From the NCBI GenBank assembly GCA_938084565.1, contig CALKEU010000002.1, positions 103,501 to 167,500 on the forward strand: DNA of 64,000 nt. Reading direction: 5' to 3'. Shown here one piece after another: positions 1 through 10,706 of the stretch; the stretch's first letter is position 1, and the number at the start of each line of letters is the position of its first letter. This DNA comes from Candidatus Kapaibacterium sp. Lineage in GTDB: Bacteria; Bacteroidota; Ignavibacteria; Kapaibacteriales; HRBIN21. The position numbers and the translations under genes were made by a program. Below the pieces are notes generated by a model that was given only the letters and a program-made list of their open reading frames with translations, had not been told where the DNA came from and did no database searches.

Positions 1-46
1 ACCGCAAGAGAGCCCGCTGGAGGCGGCTTACCGTACGCATGAACCC

Positions 47-1300
47 TCAGAACATATCCCCCAGGCCATACTGCGCAAGCTTCCGATAGAGCGTGCGCTC
101 ACTAATCCCCAGCGCCCGTGCCGCCAGACGGCGATTGCCCCCGAAGCGCTTGAGCGCCGCAATGATGAGACGCCGTTCAATGTCGTCTAAGCGGAAATCC
201 GCCTCATCGCGAAGCTGCACAACGGCATCCCCCTGCTGCTCAGCTCCGCGCCGCAGAGAGTCCACCACCTCATGGAGCTCCCGGACTGCAGGCAGGAGAG
301 CCTGCAGCGTACGACGTAACTCAGAGAGTTCGCTGCGCATATCGAGCAGCACACGGTAGAGCAACGCTGTGTCGAAAGAGGCCAAGGTCTCCCCACCGGC
401 GGGTTTGTGGCTCAAGATAATAGCCCGTTCGGTTGGCACTGGTTCATATCCCTGGGCATGCTCTGGTGACGCAGTTGGCTGCAAGTAGCGGCGAACCATC
501 TCCGGCGTGATGAACGCCCCGCCCTCAAGCGTGACGAGGGTTTCCACGACATTCCGGAGCTCCCGAATATTGCCCGGCCACGGCCACTGCTGCAGCAGAG
601 CGAGCGCTTCGTCTGCAATACCCTCAAACTCAATGCCGAGCTTCTGGCACGTGCGGGCAGCAAAATATTCCACCAGCAAAGGGATGTCCTCCGGACGTTC
701 CCGCAACGGTGGAAGATGCAGTCGGACCGTGTTGAGCCGGTAGTAGAGGTCCTGTCGGAAGGTTCCCCGGCGCACAGCTTCCTCCAAATCCCGATTCGTT
801 GCTGCAATGAGACGCACGTCGACCTGGCGGATCTCCGAAGACCCCAGCGGGGAAAACTCTCCCGTCTCTAACACGCGCAGCACTTTTGCTTGCGTGGACA
901 GGGGCATATCCCCTACCTCGTCGAGGAAGAGGGTGCCGTGGTTGGCAATTTCAAAGAAGCCCTGCCGATCGCTGGTGGCACCGGTGAAGGCCCCGCGCAC
1001 ATGCCCGAAGAGTTCCGATTCCAGCAGTGTCTCCGGAAGTGCGGCACAGTTGAGGCTGACAAGCGCAAAGCGCCGACGTGGGCTCAGTCCGTGGATGGCA
1101 CGGGCGAAGAGCTCTTTACCGGTCCCGGTCTCCCCTGTGATGAGCACGGTCAGCTCCGTAGGGGCTACCTGCAACAGGAGGCGCATGGCCTTACGCAGTG
1201 CTTCGGAGCGCCCGACAATGCCGTAGCGCCACTGCAGGAGTTGAAACTGCGCCTCCTCCTCTGGTACTATGGCTGCTGCTCGCCGTGACGGCGACGCCAT
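47..1300 (-). CDS. Sigma-54 dependent transcriptional regulator (AAA+ enhancer-binding protein, Fis-type HTH), no receiver domain
   Basis: Walker A GETGTGKE, GAFTGA motif, Walker B GTLFLDEVGD, C-terminal Fis-like HTH (RLAARALGISERTLYRKL). ORF extends to 1384 but start MASPSRR at 1300 is likelier. Confidence 0.9.
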   Translation of the reverse strand: MASPSRRAAAIVPEEEAQFQLLQWRYGIVGRSEALRKAMRLLLQVAPTELTVLITGETGTGKELFARAIHGLSPRRRFALVSLNCAALPETLLESELFGHVRGAFTGATSDRQGFFEIANHGTLFLDEVGDMPLSTQAKVLRVLETGEFSPLGSSEIRQVDVRLIAATNRDLEEAVRRGTFRQDLYYRLNTVRLHLPPLRERPEDIPLLVEYFAARTCQKLGIEFEGIADEALALLQQWPWPGNIRELRNVVETLVTLEGGAFITPEMVRRYLQPTASPEHAQGYEPVPTERAIILSHKPAGGETLASFDTALLYRVLLDMRSELSELRRTLQALLPAVRELHEVVDSLRRGAEQQGDAVVQLRDEADFRLDDIERRLIIAALKRFGGNRRLAARALGISERTLYRKLAQYGLGDMF

Positions 1301-1890
1301 TCGTCCCATCCTCCTTCGTACACGTAGAGCCGCTGGAATCCCAGTGTACGCAACTGTTCGGCCACCATATGGCTCAGCTCGCACTGTCCGCCGTCGCAGT
1401 AGATGAGAATCGGCTTCGTGCGGGGCAGCGTGATGAGCTCTGGAATATGCGCAGCGAAGTCGTAGGCGAAGATATTCCGCGCCCCAGGGATGTGGCCGGC
1501 AGCGTAATCGTCGGGCCGTCGTGCATCGATGAGGAGCACCTCCGGATGCTGGAGGAGCTGCAGTACCTGTTCATAGCGCACTGCTCGGATGACGGGCCCC
1601 TGTGCGGGAGGCTCATCCCGTCGGGTGGCTGCTCGAGCACGAAGGGTATCGCCGACAGCTGGCTGCGGTAGAGATGCCGCCGTGTGCCCATCCTGACGGC
1701 GCCGCGAAAGTACCGTATCCGCCAGCGCTAACTGCTGGAGCTCCTGCTGAAGCGTCGTATCATCCACGGTGGGCAGGGTATGCTCCCTCCGCACCAGTGG
1801 AATGCCGTGGGGGTTGAAAGCATTGTATACAAGCCCCAGGATGACAGCCGTAGCCCCAAGAGCGGCTATCTCGCGCAGCAGTACTTTCAT
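1267..1890 (-). CDS. Membrane-anchored rhodanese-like domain protein
   Basis: N-terminal hydrophobic segment; LLIDARRPDDYAAGHIPGARNI...ILIYCDGGQCELSHMVAEQLRTLGF typical rhodanese with active Cys. Confidence 0.85.
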   Translation of the reverse strand: MKVLLREIAALGATAVILGLVYNAFNPHGIPLVRREHTLPTVDDTTLQQELQQLALADTVLSRRRQDGHTAASLPQPAVGDTLRARAATRRDEPPAQGPVIRAVRYEQVLQLLQHPEVLLIDARRPDDYAAGHIPGARNIFAYDFAAHIPELITLPRTKPILIYCDGGQCELSHMVAEQLRTLGFQRLYVYEGGWDEWRRRHGEQQP

Positions 1891-1893
1891 GGC

Positions 1894-2493
1894 TCACCCA
1901 TCGCGTCGTTGCCGCTTGCTCGGAAGCTCTGACGTACGAGAGGCCCCTCCCGTGAGTCCGGCCCCGAGCAGAGTCTGCCGCAGATAGTCGACGGCCTGTT
2001 CCGGCGTGGAGCTTACATGGATGAGAGCTCCGACAGGAGCAATCTCGGGGAAGCTCTCGCTCATATCTTGGACGAACTTATGCCATGCAGCGCCGAGGCA
2101 GATGAGCGGCTTGTCCGGCAGCAGCTGGCGCTCCCGGAGCGCCCAGACAGCGAACAACTCCAATAGCGTCCCCGTCCCACCAGGGAAAACCACATAGGCA
2201 GCCCCGACATCGATGAGCTTCTGCAAGCGCTCTAGGTAGCCATGGACCTCTAGGAGCTCATCGACGTAGGGGTTCACTCGGCGGGCGCTGAGCGCCGTTG
2301 CAACCACCCCGATACGGCGCACAGGGTACGGTGCGGCTCCCCGCAGCACCGCCTCCATAATGCCACCGTATCCGCCTGTTGCAATCCCCAATCCCGCCTC
2401 GCCCAGAAGTTGCCCCAAACGCATAGCATCCCGGTAGAGCGGCTCTTCCTCCCCGAGCCGCCCACTTCCGAAAACTGTGACAATGGGCATCAT
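1894..2493 (-). CDS. LOG family protein (TIGR00730-like Rossmann fold)
   Basis: VTVFGSGRL... [20 protein letters not shown] ... [13 protein letters not shown] (PGGxGTxxE). Confidence 0.85.
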   Translation of the reverse strand: MMPIVTVFGSGRLGEEEPLYRDAMRLGQLLGEAGLGIATGGYGGIMEAVLRGAAPYPVRRIGVVATALSARRVNPYVDELLEVHGYLERLQKLIDVGAAYVVFPGGTGTLLELFAVWALRERQLLPDKPLICLGAAWHKFVQDMSESFPEIAPVGALIHVSSTPEQAVDYLRQTLLGAGLTGGASRTSELPSKRQRRDG

Positions 2494-5153
2494 GGCAGAG
2501 CATTCCCAAGCTGAAACGCAACCACAGTTGGCCCCAGCCGCAGCTGTGCACCCTGTCCATCGAAGCGAAAGGCCCTACCAACGGCGACAACACCCAGCCC
2601 TATTGGCGTCTTCACCACAATCCCACCGCCGAGGCTGTAGAAGAGTTCGCTCAGCCGAATCTGCCGCGGCGTTTCCCACACATTGCCACTGTCCCAACGG
2701 AGGAAGAGCTCCGTCGGCATGCCCAAGGGCAGCGGACTGGGAAAAAGATAGGTAGCCGAGAAGGCAATCAGCTGCCGACCCTGCCGTTGGTCTGTGCGCA
2801 TGCCGAGCATATTCTCTATGCCACCGAGCGAAAAGAACTCCAGCGGGGGTGTGGTGGCATCGCCGGCTCCAAAGCGAAAGCCTATCGAGAGAGTTCGCCT
2901 GCTATCGAGTGCTATTGCCCGCTCGTACGAGAGCAGCGCACGTACAAAGCTTGTGATTCCTGTGACCCAAGGGACAGTCCCTTCGAGGCTAAGCTCCATT
3001 GACTGCCCCCGGTGTGGGAATTGGGCTCGATCACGGCTGTCATGGGCATACCGGCCACCCCAGAGAAAGAGCTTCTGGAAGGGCGACGGCTCCACCTGGA
3101 AGTCACGTTGCCGTTCATAGCGTACCCATCCTTCGAGCACATCGAGCGGCTGGAAGGGGAAGCTCATGATCAGACGGAGGCCATAGCGCTGCTCACGGAG
3201 ATCCCCCATGGACATCAGTTCCCATCCGGAGGCTGTCAGACGTTCCTGAAAGAGACGCACAAGCTGTTCCCCGCCGTAGACCCGGAGCGTGAGTGCTGCC
3301 CACACCTCTGGGAAGAGCCGGCGCGCCGTCAGCTGCAGCATTCCGAAGGCATCTCGCGGCCCTATGCCCGCTGCAAGGCACCATTCGAGCGGCCTCGACA
3401 GCCCTCGACGGTGGATGGCTTCCAGCCACAGACGTGTGTAACGTTCGCTGTCAATGCGAAGCCCCACGTGGAGCCGCTCCGACGGCTCCTGCTCTGCAAC
3501 AAAGCTGAGCACTAACCCATCCGCCTCCTGCCGGAGGCGTAATTCCAGCGCTCGAAAGAGCCCCGAGCCTTGGAGCCTCCGCCATCGTTGCCAGAACGCC
3601 TCCCACACTAGCGGCACCTCAGGCCGCAGTTGTAAGAGCTCCGTGAGCTCTCGACAGTACTCCTCCGAGAGCCCTGCACACGTCACCTCCCGTACTTGGC
3701 CAACCCGAATCGTAACCGAGAGGCACGAATCCTCATCCCGCCACAATGGGCGGACGAACCGATAGCCGAGCTCCTGGAGGCAGCGCAAGAGCCGCCATTC
3801 CCAGTGCCTGCGGAGAGCCGGACTAGCCACTACCTTCTCTGCCCTCAGCCGGCTCTCCAGCCACTGAGCAACTGGGGCAGGAACGCCGCCGAACTCAACG
3901 CAGGCCACCTCGGGATATGGTTCCGCTCGGCACTCGAGCACGACACCGATACCATTCCACCTCCAGCGGAAGGAGAGCCGACGGTAAGCCCCGCAAGCCC
4001 CCACAGCCAAAACACCTCCGACCGCTTGTGGCAGCGGGAGCATATGCAGTTCAGCAAGGGTGCGCTCATCGTCAGCACGGAACCCCACGGCCACAAGCTC
4101 CACCACCGCTGGCACAAGACCGGCACCAAACTGCGGCATCAGGGACAGCTGAGCCACTGAATCCCAGAAATGGCGCAGGCGCGCCCGTAGCGCTGGTATG
4201 GCTCGTTCGGCAGCTTCGCGACCGCGGGCAATCAACGTGTGGATGTCCCGGAACTCCAGTGTCCCATGCTCTCCGAGCGCTGGTTCAATGAGGACATCAG
4301 CTGCAGCACGGTCGTACTGCACGAAGTACCGCATCAGCAGCGAGACACTCTGATCGGCCAGAGCCCACGGGGTATGCAGTTCGGCCTTCGTCCGCAACGG
4401 TGCAGTCGTATTGACAGCAACGACGATCGCCCCGGGGAATTCCCGCTGAGCCAGCCGGACAGGTAAATTAGCCCGCAAGCCCCCATCCACCAGCAGGAGC
4501 GTATCCCAGTGCACGGGTGCGTACTGGAGGGGGAAGACCGCACTGGCCCGCATCGCTAGGGCCAGATCACCGGAGCGCAGCACTACAGCCTCTCCACTGA
4601 CCAGATCGGTGGCCACTGCCCGAAAACGGCATCGGAGACGGTCAAAATCTGCTGCCCCATACGGTGCTTTCCAAACTAGCTCCTGCAGCCACGTGGCTAG
4701 CCGTACTCCTGAGGAAACCGCCAGCGGGAGCACGGGGCGGAAGTTGTCGAAGTAGAGCGTCACAATGCTGCGATCCTCTTCCGCTCGTCGGTCAGTGAAG
4801 AGCTCCGAGCGCTCGTACCGCTCAAGGCCTAAGAGCTCCTCCCAGTCGACCGTAGCAGCAAGCGCCTGCAGCTCTTCGGGCGTATAGCCACAGGCATAGA
4901 GCCCACCGATGAGAGCGCCGATACTAGTGCCGACAATCGCATCGGGCACAAGTCCTGCGCGCTCGAGTACCTCGAGTACCCCAAGCTGAGCAAGGCCGCG
5001 GGCACCACCCCCACTGAGCACGAGGACAAGCGGGGGACGGAGCCGCCACGGCTCTTCGATGGCCCACTCCCCCGCGGTCAGCGGAGCTCGACACAGCCCA
5101 ATGCAGACCACAAACCATACGCCCTCACGGCACCATCGGGAGCCGGCCATCAC
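2490..5153 (-). CDS. Patatin-like phospholipase fused to BamA/Omp85-like outer-membrane beta-barrel
   Basis: [31 protein letters not shown] (GXSXG), DGG catalytic Asp ([13 protein letters not shown]), C-terminal beta-barrel-like region. Confidence 0.88.
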   Translation of the reverse strand: MMAGSRWCREGVWFVVCIGLCRAPLTAGEWAIEEPWRLRPPLVLVLSGGGARGLAQLGVLEVLERAGLVPDAIVGTSIGALIGGLYACGYTPEELQALAATVDWEELLGLERYERSELFTDRRAEEDRSIVTLYFDNFRPVLPLAVSSGVRLATWLQELVWKAPYGAADFDRLRCRFRAVATDLVSGEAVVLRSGDLALAMRASAVFPLQYAPVHWDTLLLVDGGLRANLPVRLAQREFPGAIVVAVNTTAPLRTKAELHTPWALADQSVSLLMRYFVQYDRAAADVLIEPALGEHGTLEFRDIHTLIARGREAAERAIPALRARLRHFWDSVAQLSLMPQFGAGLVPAVVELVAVGFRADDERTLAELHMLPLPQAVGGVLAVGACGAYRRLSFRWRWNGIGVVLECRAEPYPEVACVEFGGVPAPVAQWLESRLRAEKVVASPALRRHWEWRLLRCLQELGYRFVRPLWRDEDSCLSVTIRVGQVREVTCAGLSEEYCRELTELLQLRPEVPLVWEAFWQRWRRLQGSGLFRALELRLRQEADGLVLSFVAEQEPSERLHVGLRIDSERYTRLWLEAIHRRGLSRPLEWCLAAGIGPRDAFGMLQLTARRLFPEVWAALTLRVYGGEQLVRLFQERLTASGWELMSMGDLREQRYGLRLIMSFPFQPLDVLEGWVRYERQRDFQVEPSPFQKLFLWGGRYAHDSRDRAQFPHRGQSMELSLEGTVPWVTGITSFVRALLSYERAIALDSRRTLSIGFRFGAGDATTPPLEFFSLGGIENMLGMRTDQRQGRQLIAFSATYLFPSPLPLGMPTELFLRWDSGNVWETPRQIRLSELFYSLGGGIVVKTPIGLGVVAVGRAFRFDGQGAQLRLGPTVVAFQLGNALP

Positions 5154-6024
5154 GCTTCCACTCCTCGTAGACTTGCCCTACCCCAAGATAGAAGGGCAGC
5201 ATCAGCTGTTCGAACATCCGCCGATTTCGTGCAGCCAGCACCGCAAGCTCCTCCGTCCCCGGATGGGTGAAGAGATCGGTACACCCTGGCGAACGCACCA
5301 CCTGTACGAGCTGCTCAGCCACTTCATCAGCTGAGAGCACCTTTGGCAGAGGAGCCAGCGGCAGCAGGCGCTGCCGAGCAATGAGTTTCGAGCGCTGCAC
5401 TCCCTCCTGGAAGAGAACACCCACAGGGCCTCCCTGAGCGACCATGCCCCACTCAGTATCCACAGCCGCCGGGCAGACAACCGTTGCCTCCACCCCAGTT
5501 CCGAGCAGCTCCGTCCTCAGTGCCGCAACGAATCCCACCGCTGCATGCTTGGCCGCCACGTAAGCACTGCTGTACGGATATCCCCAGCGGCCTGCGACAC
5601 TGGCCACCACAAGGATATGGCCACGCCGCTGTGCCTTCAGCACCGGCAGAGCCGGAGCCGTCACATACCACAGCGCGAAGGCGTTCACTGCAAAAATCTG
5701 CCACAGCTGCTCTGGGGTCGTCTCTTCTACAGCGGCCAGATTCCCCTGACCAGCGTTGTTGAGCAGAACGTCCAGACGCCCGAAGTGCTCCAGTGTCTCA
5801 GCGATGAGCTTGCGGGCCTGCTCCGGATCGGTGACATCGGTTGGCACTACCAGCGCCTCGCCACCGGCACGGCGCACCTCTGCCGCTACGGATTCGAGCC
5901 GATCCCGCCGACGTGCCGCCAGAACAACCCGTACCCCTTCCCGAGCAAAGCGGCGAGCCGCCGCAGCGCCAATCCCCGAGGAAGCCCCCGTAATGACGAC
6001 AACTGTCTCCGGCGTCAGCTCCAT
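5125..6024 (-). CDS. SDR family oxidoreductase
   Basis: [33 protein letters not shown] (YxxxK). Start MELTPETV at 6024. Confidence 0.9.
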   Translation of the reverse strand: MELTPETVVVITGASSGIGAAAARRFAREGVRVVLAARRRDRLESVAAEVRRAGGEALVVPTDVTDPEQARKLIAETLEHFGRLDVLLNNAGQGNLAAVEETTPEQLWQIFAVNAFALWYVTAPALPVLKAQRRGHILVVASVAGRWGYPYSSAYVAAKHAAVGFVAALRTELLGTGVEATVVCPAAVDTEWGMVAQGGPVGVLFQEGVQRSKLIARQRLLPLAPLPKVLSADEVAEQLVQVVRSPGCTDLFTHPGTEELAVLAARNRRMFEQLMLPFYLGVGQVYEEWKRDGRLPMVP

Positions 6025-6065
6025 TGCCTCTCCAGGCTGTGTCAGAGACCATCGCCTTGCCGGGC

Positions 6066-6338
6066 TCAGCGAATCTCGAAGCCCGTAAATTCCCCACGTG
6101 CTTCCTGCCACTGGACATCCAATCGCTGCACGCGTGCTGCCGGTGGCCCACTGCGCATCAGCGCTATCAGCGCGTCGGCCGCTGCCTGCTCTCCCTCGAG
6201 CACTGCTTCGACACTCCCATCGGAGCAGTTCCGAACGTATCCCCGCACACCCAGCCGCCGAGCATGGTGGAGCACGAAGTACCGAAATCCCACACCCTGG
6301 ACGTACCCGTAGATGCGAACGTGCGCACGCACAAACAT
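6066..6338 (-). CDS. Acylphosphatase
   Basis: [44 protein letters not shown] signature. Start MFVRAHV at 6338. Confidence 0.92.
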   Translation of the reverse strand: MFVRAHVRIYGYVQGVGFRYFVLHHARRLGVRGYVRNCSDGSVEAVLEGEQAAADALIALMRSGPPAARVQRLDVQWQEARGEFTGFEIR

Positions 6339-6392
6339 GGCTGAAGGCTCAACACACTGTCTGGAGTCCACAGCAAGCACCCCCGAGAGCAC

Positions 6393-6400
6393 TAATTTTG
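6393..6400 (+). promoter_or_regulatory. Putative Bacteroidetes-type -7 box (TAATTTTG) for sbcDC
   Basis: TAATTTTGC 26 nt upstream of sbcD start 6427. Confidence 0.5.
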
Positions 6401-6426
6401 CCTCGAAACATCGTGCAGGCTGCTCC

Positions 6427-7650
6427 ATGCTACGTCTCCTGCACACAGCCGATTGGCACCTCGGCAAACGTCTGGGGCGCTTCGAGCGCTTGCACGAGCA
6501 AGAGCATGCTCTTGCATCTCTCCTCCGCCATGCCGACGAAGAAAAGGTTGAGCTCGTGCTCATTGCCGGGGACATTTTCGACACAGCCACCCCTTCTGCT
6601 GAAGCGCAACGCCTCTTCTTTACGGTCTTGCGGGAACTCTCCCGTGAGGGCGAACGTCCCGTCGTTGTCGTGGCCGGGAATCACGACTCCCCGGAACGCC
6701 TAGAGGCCGTAGCCGGGTGGGGGTATCCCTTGGGAATTCTCCTTGTGGGCTTCCCGGAAAGCCCTCTCCCACCTGCAGGGACTCGCCTCGGGCAGGCAAC
6801 CATTGTCTCGAGCACGCCCGGCTGCCTCATTCTCCATCATCCTCATTGGGCTCACCCACTGCGCCTCCTGCTTCTTCCCTTTCTCTCGCTCTACAGGCTT
6901 CGCTCCCCCACCGAGAGTTCGCTCGAGCATTGGCTCCAGAATTTTCTCCAGCAGGCCCTCCAGCGCTGTTACGCCGATGCTATCCCAACCGTTATCCTCG
7001 CTCACCTCTACTGCCGGGCCGCCGACGGCACCACCTACGACGAAGATGAAGCCGAGAAACCAGCATCCCTCGGAGGGGCTACCCCTTTTCCTCCAACGGT
7101 TTTTCCTCCCTCCGTGGACTATGTTGCCCTCGGCCACCTCCACGGTCCCATTACCCTCCAGAACAACCATCCCCCCATCGTCTATGCTGGAAGCCTCCTC
7201 CAGTACGCTTTCGACGATCCCTATCCCGAGAAATCCGCCGTCGTGCTTGAACTCTCCTCCTCGGGCCCAACCCGCTGGGAACGCCGTCCGCTCCAGGGCG
7301 GCTATCCCTTGCGCCGCATCTGCTGCCATAGTACGGACGCGGCACTCAAGACCCTCACCACACTCCCGCTACAGACCTACATTGAGCTCACGCTCGTTGT
7401 CGAACACGCCCTCCAGCTCGAAGAGTACCAGCGCCTCCAACATGCCCATCCCCATGTGGTGCGCCTACAACTCCTCTCAACCGCCGCCACGGAGTCGCAG
7501 TCTCCTGCCCTAGGCCAGCTGGACCAGCTGACCCTGCCGGAGCTCTTCGGGCGCTTCTACCGGCACATCAAGGGCATCTCCCCAAGCCCTCAGCTGGAAG
7601 CACTCTTTGCCGAAATTGTTCGCAAGCACCGTGAGGGCAGCACACCATGA
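6427..7650 (+). CDS. sbcD: Exonuclease SbcCD subunit D
   Basis: [38 protein letters not shown] metallophosphoesterase motifs; directly upstream of sbcC. Confidence 0.93.
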   Translation: MLRLLHTADWHLGKRLGRFERLHEQEHALASLLRHADEEKVELVLIAGDIFDTATPSAEAQRLFFTVLRELSREGERPVVVVAGNHDSPERLEAVAGWGYPLGILLVGFPESPLPPAGTRLGQATIVSSTPGCLILHHPHWAHPLRLLLLPFLSLYRLRSPTESSLEHWLQNFLQQALQRCYADAIPTVILAHLYCRAADGTTYDEDEAEKPASLGGATPFPPTVFPPSVDYVALGHLHGPITLQNNHPPIVYAGSLLQYAFDDPYPEKSAVVLELSSSGPTRWERRPLQGGYPLRRICCHSTDAALKTLTTLPLQTYIELTLVVEHALQLEEYQRLQHAHPHVVRLQLLSTAATESQSPALGQLDQLTLPELFGRFYRHIKGISPSPQLEALFAEIVRKHREGSTP

Positions 7651-10600
7651 TCCCCTTGAAGCTTTCCCTCGAGGGGCTCTTCTCCTACCGCAGTCGACAG
7701 CACCTCGATTTCGGCCCACTGGTCGAGGCTGGCCTCTTTGGCATCTTAGGGCCTACCGGTAGCGGAAAATCGGCTCTCATCGAGGCTATTCTCTTGGCGC
7801 TCTACGACCGTTGTCCCCGCAAGTCTGGCCCCAGTATTGCTCCTATCGTCAACCGCCACAGCCGTCAGCTCTACATCGACTTTTCCTTCCGCTTGGAGAC
7901 TGCCTCCGATACCACTCTCTACCGCTGCCAATACCGGGCCAGCATCTCATCCAAAGGCGAGCTGCGTGATAAGCAGCACCAGCTCTACCGTCACGAAGCC
8001 GGCCAATGGATCCTTGTGTCCTCCAAACCCGATGAGGCTCTCGCACAGCTGCTCGGCTTGGACTACGACAACTTCTGCCGTGCTATCCTCCTGCCGCAGG
8101 GGAAGTTTGAAGATTTTCTGCTCCTGACCCCGGCCAAACGGGCTGAAGCGCTCGAGCAGCTCTTCCGCCTCCACGATTACAACGTCTACGACACCATCCG
8201 CCTGGAGCTTACGACAGCAAAGACGCGCTCGGATGAGCTCGCCCGGCGTGCCGAGCACCTACAAGAGCGGACCTCTGCCGAACATCTGCAGCGGCTCAAA
8301 GAAACTCTGGAGCGCCTCCACTCTCAGCTCGAGGAGTATCAACGCCGAATACAGGAGCTCGAAAGTGTCGACAGGGAACTCTCCCGCCTCCAGAACCTGT
8401 GGGAGGAGTACGAGCATATCTGCGCCCGCCTCCATGCCCTCCAAGAACAGGAGCCCACCGTGCGCCACCGTCTCCGCCTCCTCCAGTGCTGCCTCACACT
8501 CCAGCCCCGCTGGGAACAGCTCCAGCACCTCCAGCTCGAATGCGCACGCATTGAGAGCGAACTTCGCCACAAACAGCAGGCCGAAGAAGACTACCGCCGC
8601 CAGCTCACCGCACTCCAGCAGCACTACGAATCCATGCGCCGCGATTACCACGAGCGCCACCTGCTCTACGAACGGGAACGCCACCTCCAGGATGCCCTCC
8701 GCTATGCTGAACTCCACACCGAGCGGAACCAACTTGCCGCACGCCTCCAACAGCTGGAAGCGGATCTGGACTCCCTCCGAAACCGGCGCGCTGCACTCCA
8801 GCAGCAGCTACAGCAGTGCCAACAACGCAGCGCGGAACTGACCGTACAACTGCAGGCAAGCACTATCCCACCCGAATTAAGCCGCTGGTATGCCAAGAAG
8901 CAACAACTCCAGGAAGCATCCCAGCAGCTCCACCGTGAACTGGAGCGCCTTCGCGAGCGCGAAGGCCACCTCCTCCAGAACTTCTCCCGCGCTCGTCTCC
9001 CGCAGGACCTCCGCTCAAGCCCGGTAGACGATATCCCGACACTACTGCACATACTCAACACCGCAGTGCTACAAGGGCGTACCCAGCTTGAGCAACGGCG
9101 CCGTGAACGCGAAGAGCTCCTCCGTCGCCAGACTGCCGCTGAGTTAGCAGCTTCCCTCACCCCAGGTCATCCCTGCCCAGTGTGTGGCTCCACTCTGCAT
9201 CCGCAGCCCTGTAGCGCTGACCCCGCAGCAGCCGACCGCCTACAGGAGGTCTCCCGAAAGCTCGAGGCCCTAGAACATAGCGTCCGCCAACTCGAGAGCC
9301 TGATGACCGAACTCCAGAGTCGTTACGACGAGCTGACCCACCACCATAACCAGCTCCGTCAGCGCCTCCACCAGCTCCAACACGAGTACGAACGCCACCG
9401 ACAAGCCTTCTGCTGGAGTGGCTGGGACCCTGACAACGCCGACCAACTCGACGACCTCCAACGTCGACACGCTGCCCTTCAAGAAGAAATTCACCGGTAC
9501 AACGACGAAGGAGCCCGCCTACAGAGGCTCCTTGAGCAGCTCACCGAAGAAGAGCACACCCTCCTGCGCCAACATGCCCACCTCTGCGCCCAGCTGGCTT
9601 CCTTCGATGCTGAAGCTGAGCGCCTCCGCCAACACCTCCCCGATCCCCTCCTCCAGCTTCCGCCCGAGCAGCTCCTCACTGAGTTAGAAGAGCTCCATGC
9701 ACGCCAGCACCGCCTCCAGGTGGAATATCCCCGCCTGGAAGAGCACTACAACCAGCTCCGCCAAAGGCATGAACGGCTCCACTTGGAATGTGAGCACTTG
9801 CGCTCCCGCCTGACCGAACTGAACACCACACTGCAGCACTCTTGGGAGACTCTACGCCACCTGTGCGCTGCCGAGGGGTTCTCTTGGGAGGAGGTAGTCA
9901 CAACACTCCAGAGCGAACCCAACCTCACCGATGCGCTGCAGCACCTCCGACAGCTTGAAGAGCAGTACAACGCCCTTCGGCAGCGACATCACGACCTCGA
10001 AGCCCACGCCCGCCACTACAATGCTGACGCCCACAAGCGTCTCCGCGAGGAACTTGCACAAGCTCGCACCTCCGCAACAGAACTCCAACAGCAGCTTGGA
10101 CAATATCGAGAGCAGCTTGCCACATGCGAGCGCGAGCTGGAAGAATACGAACGCCTCCGCCAAGAGCAGGCAGCTCTTTCCACTCGCTGCACGTTGCTCG
10201 AGGAGCTCGAACGGCTCTTTCGCGGTCGCGCCTTCATCCAATTCCTAGCCTACGAATACCTACGCGCCCTCTGCTACCATGCGAACGCCTACTTCCAGCA
10301 GTGGACCCACGGTCTACTCGCCCTCGAGGTTGATGAGAAAGCACAGCTCACCGTGCGCGATCTCTCCCACGGGGGTCTCTGCCGACCTATCCACACCCTC
10401 TCCGGAGGGCAACTCTTCCAGGCCTCCCTGGCTATGGCTCTGGCGCTTTCAGACATGACGCGCGCTTCGGCCCGCCTCCGACAATGCCTCTTCTTCATCG
10501 ACGAAGGCTTCGGAAATCTCGACCGCGAAAGCCTCGGGCTGGTCATGGACACCCTCCGCCAACTCCGCCGCCACGGCCGATTGGTCGGCCTCATCTCCCA

Positions 10601-10706
10601 CCGAGAGGAACTGCAGCAAGAGCTCGAAAGCTACGTCTCCATCGTGCCTGACCGGAAACACGGGTCCCGTATTGTACCGACTTGCCATCTCGATGCAGCC
10701 TCGTGA
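7647..10706 (+). CDS. sbcC: Exonuclease SbcCD subunit C (SMC-like ATPase)
   Basis: GILGPTGSGKSALIEAILLALYD, long coiled coil, Zn-hook CPVCG, signature TLSGGQLFQASLAMALAL. Confidence 0.93.
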   Translation: MIPLKLSLEGLFSYRSRQHLDFGPLVEAGLFGILGPTGSGKSALIEAILLALYDRCPRKSGPSIAPIVNRHSRQLYIDFSFRLETASDTTLYRCQYRASISSKGELRDKQHQLYRHEAGQWILVSSKPDEALAQLLGLDYDNFCRAILLPQGKFEDFLLLTPAKRAEALEQLFRLHDYNVYDTIRLELTTAKTRSDELARRAEHLQERTSAEHLQRLKETLERLHSQLEEYQRRIQELESVDRELSRLQNLWEEYEHICARLHALQEQEPTVRHRLRLLQCCLTLQPRWEQLQHLQLECARIESELRHKQQAEEDYRRQLTALQQHYESMRRDYHERHLLYERERHLQDALRYAELHTERNQLAARLQQLEADLDSLRNRRAALQQQLQQCQQRSAELTVQLQASTIPPELSRWYAKKQQLQEASQQLHRELERLREREGHLLQNFSRARLPQDLRSSPVDDIPTLLHILNTAVLQGRTQLEQRRREREELLRRQTAAELAASLTPGHPCPVCGSTLHPQPCSADPAAADRLQEVSRKLEALEHSVRQLESLMTELQSRYDELTHHHNQLRQRLHQLQHEYERHRQAFCWSGWDPDNADQLDDLQRRHAALQEEIHRYNDEGARLQRLLEQLTEEEHTLLRQHAHLCAQLASFDAEAERLRQHLPDPLLQLPPEQLLTELEELHARQHRLQVEYPRLEEHYNQLRQRHERLHLECEHLRSRLTELNTTLQHSWETLRHLCAAEGFSWEEVVTTLQSEPNLTDALQHLRQLEEQYNALRQRHHDLEAHARHYNADAHKRLREELAQARTSATELQQQLGQYREQLATCERELEEYERLRQEQAALSTRCTLLEELERLFRGRAFIQFLAYEYLRALCYHANAYFQQWTHGLLALEVDEKAQLTVRDLSHGGLCRPIHTLSGGQLFQASLAMALALSDMTRASARLRQCLFFIDEGFGNLDRESLGLVMDTLRQLRRHGRLVGLISHREELQQELESYVSIVPDRKHGSRIVPTCHLDAAS

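Noticed and set aside
8259-8750. 163-aa hydrophobic minus-strand ORF
   Set aside because: Mirror of the Leu/Glu/Gln-rich SbcC coiled coil, not a real membrane protein.
7647-10706. Repetitive CTCCAGCAGCT-like DNA inside sbcC considered as a repeat array
   Set aside because: Explained by codon usage for Leu/Gln-rich coiled coil; no fixed period.
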